Notes: generated by a model from the sequence alone, not told the origin. Positions 12,240 through 25,764 are shown, counted from the first letter of the stretch. The stretch is DNA of 64,000 nucleotides from Dromaius novaehollandiae (GCF_036370855.1 NC_088112.1:19832469-19896468), one strand, 5' to 3'. Program-made: numbers and translations.

Positions 12240-13500
12240 TATTTTATGCCTCACTTGCAGGAGAAAAGGCAGCGGGGCGAGCGAGGCGGGTGCTGGCAGG
12301 GCTGCGCTGCCGCCCGGGGGGGTCTGGGGGGGCAGGTGGCTCCCGGCGATGGGGGCAAAGGCGGCGGAGGGGCCGCTGCCGCGGGGTCCGGCGGCCTGCG
12401 GGGTGGGCAGAGGTCGGCGGTGGCCCTGGCCGCGCCGGGGGGGCCGCGCCGGGGCTGAGGGTCCCAGGTGATGCTTTTCCAGGAGATCCTTTTGGTTTTT
12501 TTCCCCCATCCCAAGGTTAATTTGGCAGCACTGTATTTTGCAAAATGTGCATTGCCTTCCCTGTGTCTTTCATTGGAACAGAGAGAAATCAGAAAAGCTT
12601 TTCAAAAATACCTGCAAGAAAAAAAGCAAGAAAAAAGTCTGTACCCAGTTCGGGGGGGGGGGGGGGCAGTTAATACAGCAGATGCTTCTCCTTGATGTTT
12701 AAAATTTTGCTAGATTTTACTTTTTCTTGTATTTCACTTCACTGAAAACCGGTGGGCTTGCAGTGTTTGTTCTTTCCCATCGTTGCAGTTTTGGACCTGC
12801 TTGGTCCAGCCCATGGGGAGGCTGCACAGCCCGAAAAGCCCCCGCAAAGGGGGCAGAGGGCGAGGGCGGCGGGGAAGGGCCCGGCAGCAGCCCCCCAGGT
12901 GCCCCGGAGCCGCGGTGGCTTCCCGGCTGTCGGGAAGGGCGAGGGGCCGGGACGCCCGCGCCGGCAGCGCCCAGCTCTCGCGAGCGGTGGGTAAAGCAGC
13001 TCCCGCGCCGGCCCTGCCGCAGGTTGAGCCTTCGGGGCAGGTTATTTATTCCCTTTGCATCGTCCTGTACAGTGAATGCTATTTTCCTCCTTCTATTATA
13101 TTCCTCGGAAGGTGTTTTTTCTATTAGCGATGTCTATAAAAGCACTTATTTTGTGTAACAGCCTGCAGGCTGCATCCCAAATAAACCGGGGGAGTTTACG
13201 CGGTTTATTCAGTCTGTAAAGCCGGGATGAAGCACCGTCCGCCCCGGCTTCGCCCCCCGGGGCCGCGCGAGGTGTTTCGGCGCGCACCGACCGCCGCCGG
13301 CATCCCCGGGGCCGCGCTGCTCCCCGCGGGGTCCGCGCTGCCGAGATGCCGCTGGCGAGGAAGGATGAAGGCGACGCGGAGGAATGCAATAACGCTCTGC
13401 CTCGGGGCCGGGGGCAGCGCTAAGGCACCGGATCCGGGAATGATGCGGGGTCCCGGGCAGCGCCGCGAGGCCGGGAGCCTGCCGGAGAGATGACCCCGTC
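12240..13500. promoter_or_regulatory. Cluster of CpG-rich blocks
   Basis: CpG-rich blocks at about 12265-12470, 12820-13045 and 13215-13500 are separated by AT-rich unique sequence. A run of 15 G lies at 12652-12666. No exon with conserved protein content was found. Possible orphan CpG islands in the PITX1 3' intergenic region. Confidence 0.4.
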
Positions 13501-15720
13501 GCAGAAGGGACCTTTCGGGAGGATGCCACGGTCAGGGGGATACCTAGAACCAGCTTTCCCTTAAAAATAAGGAAAAAAAAACCCTCTGCCCGGCGCTGGC
13601 TGCCCTGTGCTGCGTTTGCAGGCCGGACGGGTGTTTTGCCAAAGCCCTCCGCTGTCGTGCAAGCCAGGCAGCGAGCGCTCCCGGCTATCCGAACGGCAGC
13701 GACGATTTATTCCCGAGCTGCAGCAAAGAGGAATCTGCAAGCGGGGGGAGAGGAGGGGGAGCAAAGCACAACCTGATCTTGTAAAAAGGCGCCTTGAAAA
13801 TACCATGCGCCAGGGTCCTCGCACAAGCTTTTTATTTACCAATCTGCAGTCAGAAGAGGCGAAGGCAATAACCGCATGGCATACGGGGAAATGGGGGTAG
13901 GGAGGGTCCCTGATAGTAAAAAAGAATGGGTCTGAACAAAGGGAAAGGTTCTGCTAAACCGATGATGGCAGATGGCATCAGCCCCGCCATGTTCCCCTTC
14001 AATTGCGGGAAAATACAGTAAAGCAATTTAATGAAAACGCTTAAATAAGCAAACAGTGCAGTTAATTGAACCCATATGTATTAGGAAGGAAATCTAAAGT
14101 ATACTGATTCATTAAGTTTTATATAACTGTAAACCCCCAGAACCTAAGAAAGAGTAAGAAGCCATGATGAAGTGCCAACTAGAAGGAGACCCTCTACCAA
14201 ACTTCACTTCGCTCTGTTTTGTTATGACAAGAACAAGTGGTTTTAACAAGTACACCATAAATCAGGAGCGCACACTCCAGCCTGGAGTCTTCCAGGTACC
14301 AAACTCTGCTATAGACTTGCATGCCTTCATTTTCTGGTAGTTTTTTTTTTTTATCTTCCAAGATACATAAATAACTGGAACTTGGATGCTGCCATATGCA
14401 AAGAAAACTAGTAGAGAAGTCTCTGAGGTCTTTACTTATTTTATTCAAGCAAAACTTCCAGTGGTATCTAGAGGATGTCTCCTGAGGCATGTGTAACTGG
14501 GGGTCACGGGCTCTGGTCCATCTTTCATTCCTGAAACAAAACCTTTGCCTGTGCAGCGAGCGTGCCTCGCCAGTCATGGCTTTTTGGGTAGAAAATTGCT
14601 CAAGATGGAAAATCCAGGCTGGGAAAGACTCAGCAGACTTGCTGCCAAACAGACTGGTTTGCTTGATAGAGTTTCTGCCATAGATTCAGTTTAAAAACTG
14701 TCCAGAAGCAAAATGTTGAGGAGAAAGCAGTCATGGTCCCATCGAAGCAAGTGCAGAAAAGTTCCCTTTTATCACAGCAAGGCCAGAACCTCACCTGCAG
14801 ACCAGGGTAGCTTTGGAGAGCCCTGGTTTTGGATTCAATAGGTGCGTTTTGGGGTTGGGGTGATCACATTTGCTGCTTGCTTTTACTGGGCTCCTCTTGG
14901 CTCACGGAGCAGGATCGGCAGCACCTGCTCCGTTTTCACAGCAATCTGGGTGACCTCAAACAAAAGCCAACAAACGAAAGATGAGGATTCGATCCCAAAG
15001 CCCAGAAAGGGTTGAGAGCTGGGCCCTGAGGGTTTCCAGCGATGCTGATCTCACGTGCCACTGAGTGACCGTACAGGAAGCCTTCGGCTGGAAAGGAAGG
15101 TGGTCTACAGCCAGGGCGCAACGTCTTAGGCTACGACTGCAAAGGCGTTTCAGGGCACCCAGGCTGGCCAGGGAGGTCTTCAGCGACTCCTGAAGACCCA
15201 CAGGCCTTTCCCACGCACGCACACGCAACACGGCGCGTGGGGGATATAACAGGAGAAGCAGCTGCAAAAGCAAGCGGTTACGGATTGCGTTTTCATGCAT
15301 TGAGGTTGACCAGGGAGGCTAAATCGTTGCATGGTGCATGTCTGGGTGCTCAGGACTTAAAGAAAAAAATAATAAAACAAAAGCACAAAAAAAGCAAGCC
15401 TGTCTAATGAATATACAAAATATTACTGAACAATGTCTCAATTTAAAAAAAAACAATAAGAATAAAGGCACCGAAGGCCCCTACGGGGAACCGCACATGA
15501 CGGTGGCGGGGGCCTGGCCCCCGTTCCTGTCCCCGCACGGTGGTGGTGGGCACATAGGGGTCCTGGGCAGGTGGGGAGGCCCTACTGCAAAGCAGCCGCA
15601 GCCCCCCCGGGAGCAGAGATGCCCCTGGGCCAGTGCTGGAGCCCCTGCTCGGCTTTCGGGACGTCAGGCTCTGTTAGGGTTAGAGTGCGTTAGGGAGACA
15701 GCGGTAGCGTTGACGGATTG
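13501..15720. other. Intergenic stretch without visible genes
   Basis: Mixed composition, with a CpG patch at about 13590-13800, AT-rich sequence at 13900-14200, and otherwise unique sequence. No gene, RNA gene or clear repeat was recognised. Confidence 0.45.
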
Positions 15721-15721
15721 G

Positions 15722-15879
15722 CCCCGATTCAACAAAGCACTTAAGCACAAGCTTAACTGTAAGTACGTACTTAAGTCCCTCCTTATACAGCAGAACATAT
15801 GTTGACGCCCTGCCGAAGTCAGCTTTAAGTGCATGCTTAAAGTTAAGTGTCTGCTTAAGTGCTTTGTTGAATCAGGGCT
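15722..15879. mobile_element. Palindromic MITE-like element (sauropsid 'Chompy'-type)
   Basis: This non-autonomous element of about 158 bases has a perfect 22-base terminal inverted repeat at 15726-15747 and 15852-15873; imperfect pairing continues inward. Its words (GCACTTAAGCA, GCATGCTTAAAGTTAAG) match, from memory, a family of short palindromic elements common in turtles and crocodilians. No coding capacity and no clear target-site duplication. The family name is my recollection; the palindrome is seen directly. Confidence 0.75.
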
Positions 15880-16600
15880 GTTGTTTACTTCCAGCAATTG
15901 ATGTCTCCTGGAATATCCACATCTCTGGTTGCGAACCTGACACATCTGTTTTCTCTTAACATTATTAATAGAGCCATTCTTTACAAAAATACACGACTGC
16001 ACGATCCTTAAAAATCTGCGATCGCTGCATTCCAGAAGTGCAAGTGACCTGCAAGTCCCGAGCGTGTCCGTATAGAGCCCATGCGTTTTCCTCACGGGTG
16101 ATACTTCTTTTATTAAATCTAGAGAGTTCCTAAAGAAGCAACAAGGTTACAAAACAACATGGCATAGCAGAACATACATACGATCTGAATCTTGGCGAGA
16201 GAAAAAAGTGTTACTTATGTCGAGAAACCCCAAACTGCAAAAGATGACTGGAGTACCATCTTGTAAATTAAAATGAAATTCTTACTGTAAATAGGTATTA
16301 AATTAGTATATACCTACGTGTAAGTAACACAAATACAGAACTCTTCTCATAAATAGCGGTGTTGAGAAACGAGGAACCGGGCAGAGCGCTGGAGCACAGC
16401 TCACCACCGCCGGCAGGCAGCAGCAGGGACAGCTTGCCGGAACGGAGATGACTCCCAGCGCGGGGACATGCCACTGCCCCGGGGACCGAGCCACCGTGCA
16501 AACCACGCTCCTCATTAAAACAACCGTGGAGACGTGTCCGGGAAGGAACCGGCAGCTGTAAGGGATGGGTAAGGCACAGCACAACATCTCGCACCTCTGC
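15880..16600. other. AT-rich intergenic stretch
   Basis: Unique AT-rich sequence passing into moderate GC near 16380. Nothing recognised. Confidence 0.4.
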
Positions 16601-16609
16601 TCAACTTCT

Positions 16610-17960
16610 CTTTTTTTTGTATTTTTGCATGCTTCAGGGTCTCTGCTGCACCGCTCGCTGCGGTGCCCGGGGCCGGTGTCCCCCCGCGGGCTGCGGCTCT
16701 GCCAGGGCAGATTTCGGCAGCGGCCGTGGCCGTGTCCAACGGGGCAGTCGTGCCGCCCTGCTCCGCTCCGCAGCCCGGCTGCAGTTTCCCCGGATCCGTC
16801 CTCGGCCCCCGCCGCCCTGCCGGGCGGTCTCCCGGCCACGCTGGAGACTCAGACCACAACCGAAGGAAATCGCTAAACTGAATTGCTCCAAGTAAGTCCT
16901 CAGCAGGGTTTGACTGGTAAATGTTTAACAAGGAGAACTCCCTATCCTCTCCTGGTACATATTAAACTAATACATTTATTTTAACAAGGGAAACGGTTTC
17001 CCTAAGCTCCTGCTCAATTTGAGCCCTCGACTTCTACAAAGGACTAAGTAAGGGAGGCTTCCTGGGGCTCGGTAATTCGCTGGGACTAAACGAGAGATGG
17101 CTCCGAGCCACGGCCGCGGCGCCTGGAGGCGGCGGGACCTCCCCAGGGCTCGGCAGCGCTCGGCTCCGGGCTTTCCGGTGCCACCTCGGCACGGCGCGGC
17201 TGCCGTCGGCTCTCCGCCGCTCCGGCCGGCCCACGGGGCCGCGTTGCCGATAGTCCGGCCGCGGTTCGTGCTGGAAACGGGTGCTCAGGGCTCTCTTTGC
17301 ACCTTGCCCGTAAGCTGGAGAGCTCTGCTCTGCCGTCCCGGTGCCGGCTGGACCCTCCCAGGGCTCTGCCGAGCGGGATGGCGACCTGCCAGGCGAGCGG
17401 TCCTGCTGCAAAACCCGGCAAAGGCCCTGGCATGCCTTGGATAGTGCCATGGACACGTTGCCCATGAGATGTCCCTTCCCCGGCCATCACTCAGCACTTT
17501 TCTGCCACCACCGCTCTTTGCATGCTCCAGAGAGGCCCCAAGTCCTCCGTGTCGGACCGGCTGGACACCCGAAGCCGGCCGCTGCTCCGCTCCCGGAGGC
17601 GGGCTTCACGTCTCCGTCGCTGCCTTGGGAGGCCGGAGCCAGGATCCGAGGCGCTCTCCCTCGCTGATGCCCTCGAGGAAAGGAGCATCTCTGCAAGCAG
17701 CTCCCGCTCCGCATCTCTGCTTGGAGCCATCCCTGACGCCGGCGCTTGGCTCTGACTCACGGGCGAGAGGGCAGGTTCCAACAGCGGCGGCAGCCCCTGC
17801 CAAGGCAGCGCTGGCTCCCGGCGTCGCGGCCCGAACCTCGCTGGGAAACTTCCTCCAGCTCAGCTTGTGCTGCCTGCTGTCAAGCAGCCGAGGCTCCAGC
17901 TGCGGCAGCCCGGGGTGATCCGCAGCGTTCCCAGGACGGGGCATGCGTCGGGAGGTGCGT
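16610..17960. promoter_or_regulatory. CpG-rich blocks in the intergenic region
   Basis: Two CpG-rich blocks, about 16630-16850 and 17090-17950, are separated by AT-rich DNA. Long overlapping open frames on both strands (for example 17086-17490 minus) are composition-driven and resemble no family. A possible orphan CpG island or a non-coding RNA start. Confidence 0.35.
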
Positions 17961-20900
17961 AGCAGACGGAGCACTCCGGCTAGTTTGCAAACAGCTCCCC
18001 GGCACCACAGAATGGCTTTTGCACCACAGCCCAGAGAGCACGGATACTGCTTTTGCACTTCCCTCGGTGCCTCACGGTTAGACAGTACTGGGAGACCCTT
18101 TCAGAGAGGTCGAACATGAAAACATGCAGCAGAAACCCACCTCAGCCTGATCACCTAAGGCTTTTCCTCCTGCCACCGTGATTCCACATCACATTTGCTG
18201 ATTATTAAAACTGCAAAGTCTCTCTCCAAATATTCCTTCTCCAAGTATTGCAGTCTGCCTTCAGGTCTTCTCAATGTTTATTTGCAAGAGCGAAGTTTTA
18301 AAAGCCCAGAAAAATATGAAACATTTGCAAACGTTTTTCTCGCCCTCATGAACTAGCAGAAATGCAGTTCCTCTGGTGCTCACCTGCCTGCGCCCGGAGT
18401 CAGGGCAATGTGTTTCTCCTACAGCTGATAGTATCAGCAGGAAAATCCTTTCCACTCCCTGTGTTTTTCTGGGGTTGCAATTCCAACAAGCCTTATAGCG
18501 GCTTGGCAGTACAGTAAATAAGAAACAGATTTCCCAGTGTTTTGTTTTACCATTTTCTCTTTTGTAGAGGCTAAGCGCAGACGCAGGTCTGGACTCCCAG
18601 AGGTCTCCGCTTGGATTGCCCATGCTGGACCCACGGGTAATAACCGTGCCGTGAGGCAGCCGCCAAGCGTGGGCCCAGTTTGCTAGGCGAATATGTCCGA
18701 GGAGAGGGCATTATCTGCACTGGGAACTAATCAGGACAACAGAAGTGCACATGCATTTGTTCAGAAGCGCAGATTTGGGTGGAAAACTGGATAGAAAGTA
18801 AGACCTGCGGGGCATACCCCGTGTCACGGATGGTAGTGATCCGTCCACTGAAAACGCTTGTTCTCTGAGCCAGAAGAAACAGCCAGTTTCTGTGCTGACT
18901 TGAGATCTTACATTGCCTCCCACCGCTGCTGTCCTCAATTTTTTCCCATGTGTTCACAACAGCATCGGTGGATGTGGTAGCGCAGATGTGGAAGGGCCCA
19001 GCCTTACCTTGCTGCTTTCTGCAGTTTCCAGAGCTAAGCTGCAGTCTGCAGGACATGGCATGAAGGGAAACGGCAACGCAGGAAAAGGCGATTCTCTGCA
19101 AAGCAGTTGCATGCGAGAGCCCGGTCACATCTGTGAACATTAATGTCACAAAAACTTGGGGACTGGTTTTGAGACATTAATGTCTCAAAACTGTGGGACT
19201 GGTTCTCTTCCTGTGCCAACATCCGCCCAGAACAGCTTAATCAATTGGATTATGTGTGGTGTACAGGCACGCAAGGGAAGCATGAACCGAATGATTCATC
19301 TTTCAGCCAGGTAGTTAGGCCTATTACAACAGAAACCCCGTTTGCGGTCTCTTCTTAATCTCCTAACTGGACTCGTCGCTCTTTGGACCCAGGGACATGC
19401 CCACTGATTTCAACCCCTCCGTTACAGTATTTCTCGCAGCTGAGGTGGGCAGTGGAGGAATGGACTGGGCCTCGCGATGTTTGTGTGTCAATGGTATCAA
19501 ACTGGTATCAAATACAGCATCAGCCTAAAGCTTAGCTTAAGCAGGAAGACGGTGGACTCCTCACAGTATCATATTTTGGGAACAAAATAGCAGCTACCTT
19601 ACCTTGCCTCTCAGCCACGCGGTCATCACTGAGGTCACTTCTGTATCCACGTCCCCCTGTCACGCAGTAACGCTGATATCATCATTGCTCAGGGTCCGCA
19701 GCTCTGGAGGAAGCCAGCGTGATGACATCTCCAGGGAAGCCTCTAGAAAAGACCAGCCTCTGGTATCTATGTGAAAGCCTCCAAATTTTGTTATCCTCAT
19801 AAATGAAGTTTCTCTTTTAAATGCAATGTTTCACACATTGCACATTTGGTTTTGGAATACATCAGTCAGTTAATGAGGTTAGATTAGTCCTGCATTTGTT
19901 TCAGCCCGCGCCAGCAGTGGCAGTAATAACAGTGATCCAACCACTAACATTAACATGCCTTTAAGCGCCCCTGTAATCTGTTGCGTAAGGTTGACTTGCA
20001 AAGCAGGCAGAGAAATTGCTTGCTTATGCTTATTATAAAATTGCTGCTCCAATGCGTACCACAGTGCACGGTAATTTCAGAGGATCACAGAGGCAAAACA
20101 GAAGCAGGATTTTCGTTGGAGACTTTCAAACGTGTCTAGAGGCTTCAGGAGCTGATGCTGGCATAGGCCGAGTTCCCAGCTATCATTTTATCTACAAATT
20201 TGCTTTGCTATTAGAGCCGTTGCTTCCAATGCACCCAGCGAGGCTGGGCAAAAAACAGCCCAGATGCAATCGGTGCCAAGGCTGGAAGAGGCGATTCCCC
20301 CTCCTGGGAGGGCTCCATGTGTGTCCCCCCCCCCAAACTGGGCTCCCAGCTGGCTCCCTGGCCATGGCACCTCTTAGGCAGGCGTCTCGCCAGCCTGCTC
20401 GGGCGTGCCGGAGCTCGGCCACGTTTCTGCAGCCTGAAAGCCAGCGTGGGCACGAGCTGGCAAGCAAAAATGCCCAGGCAGCTTCAGAGACCAGCCCAGT
20501 GGGTATCCGAAAACTCGCCCCTCTCAGAGCTTGCAGCCACGGACACGTACACGTGCAGCCTAGGACTGTATAGCAATGCTCACGGAAAAGTAAGTTGTGG
20601 CAGGGGAAGGTTTTATATTAAATAGACAAAACCCTATTGGGCTTATGACAAAATCAGCATCACCCTGTCTAGTAACTTAGGAAGTAATTAAGAGCAGTTT
20701 TATAGGTACAAGATCCCGCTGTGCAAAAGACTAGTAAAACCGCGTCCGAGTCTTCTGAGCGAAGCGTGCAAGGATGCGTGTGACACGGGGGCTGAGCTCA
20801 CACGCAGGCGTCCCCGCGCCTGCTCATCCGCCGCCTCCTCCGGCTCGAGAGCCATCAGGGGCACGTTGCCTGGGACCGACTCACCTCTCGCGCCCACCCG

Positions 20901-21800
20901 CTGCACGTGCAGGCACGACTCCCTCCTTTTCGGAGGAGCAAAGGTCCATACCATGTCCAAACCAAAAAAGAGGGCCCGAACAGCTAGATCAAGATTTGCT
21001 AAATTAAGGTGGATCAAGGCTTTGGAGGCCTCCTTTGGGACATGTCTATGGAAGGGCGTTCCCTGGCCCATGGCCTGGTCATCTAAAATCTCCAAGCCCA
21101 GCATCCAGAAGTGAAGGCAACCAACAAGAGCTGGCCATTTCTCCGGATCCAGGCTTTTGATTTTAATATTTTAACGCTAGCAGAACAAGCAGAAGGCTGT
21201 TCCCATAATGCCAGGACAAAAGGCAACGACGGAGGCCACCAAGCCATGAGGTCCTTGCCCTCTCCTTGCAGCACAGCCGTGGAGACCAGCACTTAGCTAG
21301 ACCAGCACCGGGTGCTCAAGAATGAGCCTCATGTTGACAGAACAAAGCAACAATTTTACAATGTCAGTTTAAACCATTAATAATAGTCTGTACAAACCCT
21401 TGCAAGCTTCCAATGCTATGTAAACAGAAGTGAATTAAAATTATTTTTTCCATCGCTGTTTAAAATGTGTGATGTTTTTGCTAAACGGCCCCACGAGCAA
21501 AAGAGAGGGTGAGTCTGAAATGATTCCCTGGACTCAGGCCAGAGCCTAGCAAGTACTTTATATTTCACTCTCAAGATGGTCAGAGCAGAGGTTTAAGAGG
21601 CTTTGAACACAAACAGCGTTAGGTTAGTTAAGTCCTGCCTTGACCAGCAGCGAGCGTTTGAGACATAAACAGATTTCATTTGAACCGGGCTTAATGTAAC
21701 TGGGTTTACAGATTCACAGCTGATTTCAACATACATCAGAAGTGTTGTATATCCAGCACGGCCGCGTGGTCCGGCGGCGGAGGGGGGACAGGGCAGCCGT
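17961..21800. other. Intergenic unique sequence
   Basis: No gene is supported. It contains a 26-base perfect palindrome at 19166-19191 inside a short diverged duplication. CpG is moderate at about 20770-20930. Everything else looks like ordinary unique intergenic DNA. Confidence 0.45.
19135..19205. repeat. Short diverged tandem duplication with a 26-base perfect palindrome
   Basis: Two copies of a roughly 36-40 base unit share ACATTAATGTC, then CAAAA, CT, GG and GACTGGTT. In the second copy the sequence has become perfectly self-complementary over 26 bases, 19166-19191, with arms of 13 bases centred on ATTAAT. The pairing was checked base by base. Confidence 0.85.
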
Positions 21801-21807
21801 AGCCGTA

Positions 21808-21900
21808 CCGCAGCTCCGGCACTGACCCCCGGCGCAACCTTCGGCAATCGCGGCGGTTCCTTTATCTGCAAAATGGAAATAGCTGAGCTGCTTCACAGAG
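21808..21900 (+). mobile_element. MIR-like (CORE-SINE) fragment
   Basis: The order GCTCCGGCACTGAC, then GCAACCTTCGGCAA, then GTTCCTTTATCTGCAAAATGGAAATAG follows the MIR-type SINE consensus (GCTCTGCCACTTAC, GTGACCTTGGGCAA, GTTTCCTCATCTGTAAAATGGGGATAAT). It is an old, diverged fragment; the tRNA-like head is not convincing. Confidence 0.6.
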
Positions 21901-24900
21901 CAAACCTGGAATCAATTAATGTCGAGCCCACATTTAGGAGAGGCAAAACACTATATAAACATTATGTATCATTTAGCTTCTGAGGAAAAGCCATCGCCTG
22001 ACAAAAGGGGCCTCTCTTTTTATGAAGTCCGGTTTACACTGGTACTCCCGACTTCTTCGGCCTGCTCCTGATTTACGCCGGCCCAACTGCAGGAGAAGCA
22101 AGGGCACCAAATACATTAATTTCCCCTCATTAATACGTGCAGGCCTCTTTCTGACCACCTCCATTTCACGTTCGGTTGCTGACCCTCCTCGGGGCGATGC
22201 TGAGGGACAGCATCACGCCCTGCCTTGGGCGCGAGAACGGGCCGGGCTTTCCTTCCCGGCTTCTACCCCTTCGGCAAACAAATCGGGGCCGTTCTTGGAG
22301 AGGAGGAGCTGCGTCCCCAGCTCAGGGGCAGCTCAGCCCCACACACTGAACCCGAGAGCAGGCAGGGGTGATCGAGGGGGCCATGATCTGCCCTCGCTCT
22401 GCCACCCAAAGCTGCTTCTGCCAGCAAGACGGGACGGGACGGGACGGGACGGGATGGGACGGGACACAGAGCCTACCTGGCTCCTGTGCACCACCAGACC
22501 CGGCCAAAGCAGCTGAGGGATGTCCCAGCAGAGCCAGAGCCTTGCTCCAAGGGTTTCAGCACTTCTTTCAGTTCAGCCTGTTCAAAGGGGCAGGAAGCTT
22601 AAGTAGCAAAAAAAAAGAAAAAAAAGCTTTATAGTCAGTTTAGGTTTAGTTGAGGGTGGGGAATGCACTGACGTCTCCTGTTACCTGGGTTAGAGGGGCT
22701 AAGCCATGACACTGAGTCACGCAACAGCTTATGGATGGAAACCTTGGTGTCCTGAGCCCGGTGCCTCCGAGCTGCCCGCACGTGAGGAGGGGTGAGACCT
22801 CCACCAGCAGCACTGGGGTCTGCACGGGGGGGCTGGCTGAGGAGGGCCCAGGTGACCCCGAGGATGGGTCCTCCCTAGAAAGTTGAAGCAAAGTCTTCCA
22901 GACAAAGACGACGACCCAAACCCTGCCAGAGAGCAGCAGCGTGGGATCAGAGCCGTCCCTCGATGCGAGGAAGGAGAGGGCTGAAGCCGACAGCACCCGT
23001 GAGCGTCCTCACCAGCAAAGACCTTGCAGCTGAGACGTCAGTTCTCACCTGGCGCTGAGCCACAGCTGGAAACGGGAGGTATTTTTATAGGTTTTACCTG
23101 CTTGGTCTGTCTGCGTGCTCTGTGTGCCGTTACGCCTGCATGCCAGGGAGCACCCGGCTCTCCCAAATCCTGCGGGAAAGCCCTTGGCCATGGAAGCGTC
23201 CCTGCTGCCTCCCACGGCACACGACTATCTCCGACCGGCGGGAGCTCTCGGGGCCGTGCACAGATAGGCATCACTGAAACGAGAGCAGCAGAGAGGTTAC
23301 TTCCAAAGCACCATTACTTGTGGTGACCAGACAAGCCCATAAGTACTTGAAAAAAACTGAAAAACTAGAGGATGCTTTGCCATCCAGATGAACCAACCAG
23401 AAATTGGAAATTCAGCAGCGGGGCCAGAAGATTTTACCACTGTCAACACTTTTGGTTGCTACCTGTAACTCCTGGCCTCTCCATTCATTCAGCATTGCTC
23501 ACCAATGTCACTGCGGCACTTTTCTGGCACTAGAATTTTATTTTTGGTTAAAACACATCCCAGACCATTTCTAACCAGGGTCCTCGCGGGCCGGCTGCCG
23601 TCCTGCGGTCCCAGGCTACTGGGAGAGCTCTCGCAGGGGAGCTGCTCGGCCTGAGCCCTCCCTGCAAACCCGGGGAGGGGGAGGATCTTTTTTCACACCA
23701 CACAACATTTTTACCATTAAGGTGATGGAAACCAGGGTTACCGACAGCCCGGTTCCCCAGCGCTAGCCGCGGTGGTGCCCACTGGGACGCTGCTGCGGGT
23801 GCAGCACTGGCGGGTGCTGGCTCAGGCCTGGGGGTGCTGCACCCACCGCGGGGAGGGGGCACCGCGGGCTGGGCTGCGGGACCCCTCTGCGCTCCCTCCA
23901 ACACAGACACGGGGGGAACCGCACCAATTCAGCAGCATCTACTGCAGCCGGACCCGACTATGCGTGACGCTGTTTTATTGATAGCTCATCCTCTTCATGG
24001 AGAAACTGGTTCAAATGAGCAAACTTCCTTTAACCTTGCTATTATTAACATGAAAGCCCAAAGAAATGATTTCTAGCATCTGTGTTGGCTTCCCACAGCT
24101 CGGCTCTGCCGGCATAGCGAACACAGCAGTGGACCGTGCTCCAAGTAAAATCCTGAGGACCCTCTTCCACGTCCTCTGGAGCTGCAGTGGGGGCCATGCA
24201 TGGACTGGCAACAGCTACAGAGCCACGTTGCTGTTAGAAAAAGAAAGGGGAAACATTTAAATAACGAATTAGCAGGAAAACCTACCTGGAGCCCGGGCAT
24301 GAAGAGACATGCTGTGTTTCTGGGAGGGTGAATGGCACAGGCCTGCTCGAGGGCAGGTTTGATACCCCACACTCCTCCGCTCGTCCAGCTTACCCGGAAG
24401 CCTCCCAATATAACTGTCAGAGAAAAGCAGGTTTTGATCTAGTCTCTCCGCAAAAGCAGCCACAGAACGTATTATAGTGCCACATGTGTTTCCATCATGT
24501 CGGGGAACTTTTCGGAAGTATTCCTCATAAAACACAAAATTATTACAAACGAGAACATGAAAAACAAATTTAGGAGGAACTTGTGTCATGGGTTTCTCTC
24601 TAGTCCTTTTATGAGGAGCGTCTGCGAGCAGCTGCAAACCCCCCGAGAAGGACCGAGGGGAGACGGCGGCCGCGGCCGGGACCCGGCCGGGAGGGAGCAC
24701 CGGGCTGGCAGAGCCTCCCACCATTTACTCTGCCGTCAATAACATCCCGAATAAACAGGAACAGCAGCGTGCTGAGCGTGAAGCCGGCTTTGGGCAATGC
24801 AGAAGGCAACTCCAAGGCCAGTATGTAAAAGACCAGTTCCAAAGAAAGGCAGAGAGTTCACCGTTATGATAAGAGGCGAGCATGGAAATCCGGGCTGGAG

Positions 24901-25750
24901 ACATCCGCGTGGTGCGGGGAGGAACGACAGCCTGTGCCGCGAGCCCACGGCACGGCAGGCAGCGGTCCACCCCTCTCCGTAGGGAAGCATCGATAATTTT
25001 GATCTGAATAGAGGTCGGGGCTGGTTCTTGTTTGTTTTGCTGCTCAAAGCCATAGCGGGATGATATTTCCTAGGTATTCCTCTGAGCGAAACCAAACACC
25101 TAATGATTGTGAGAAAACTAATATAAAAGTTAGCATGATTTAGAAAAACTCGGCACCCAATGTTATACCCGTAGCACCAAAGGTGCAGCTTTGCAGCACC
25201 CTCATGTCAGCAGCACAGCCCAGCACAGAGGGAGACGGATCCTGACTCCCTGCTCGCGCTTCCTTCCCTCTGGTCATCCTCCAGCACTGATTTCTTGGTT
25301 ACCACCGCGGTGCGCTAAGGGAGGATACTGTAACGGGCAAACCGTGAACGGCACAGGCCGGTACGGCTCCGTTAATCCCGGCTGTCTGCACAGCCAGGGA
25401 CGGGTCACGGTGGCTCTCTCCCCGTGAGCTCACGCGGGTGGCAGCAGCTCTCGCACCTGGCTTCTCCGCGGCAAGGGCAGGCTCCGGGGGCAGCGAGGCC
25501 CCCCGTCCCCGCACCTCGAACCGGGCACCCCGCGTGCCGGTACAGCCTGTGCCGCGCGGCTGCCGCTCGGCAGGGTCCTGTTGCTTTCTCCGATTACCCA
25601 AAGCAGCGTGGGTGTGCTTGCGCTAAACCTGCCAGGCGCGTCCGAGCCGGTTCTCCCAAATCAGCATCGGAGCACTTAGGAGCTGCTGCATTTAGAGACA
25701 GTACGATTTGTGTCCTCTGCACAGCCCCCAGCAATGTCAAGTCTGCTTGA
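21901..25750. other. Intergenic stretch 3' of CATSPER3
   Basis: Unique sequence with moderate GC patches and no supported gene. A GGGAC pentamer array at 22431-22465 is annotated separately. Small open frames on both strands have no recognisable content. Confidence 0.45.
22431..22465 (+). repeat. (GGGAC)7 pentamer array
   Basis: Seven tandem pentamers, six GGGAC and one GGGAT. The regularly spaced GGG runs could form a G-quadruplex on the + strand. Confidence 0.95.
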
Positions 25751-25764
25751 TCTTAGAAAGAAGG

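Noticed and set aside
17086-17490. 134-codon and neighbouring open frames in a CpG-rich block
   Set aside because: Several frames on both strands are open at once. The translations are low in complexity and match no family I know.
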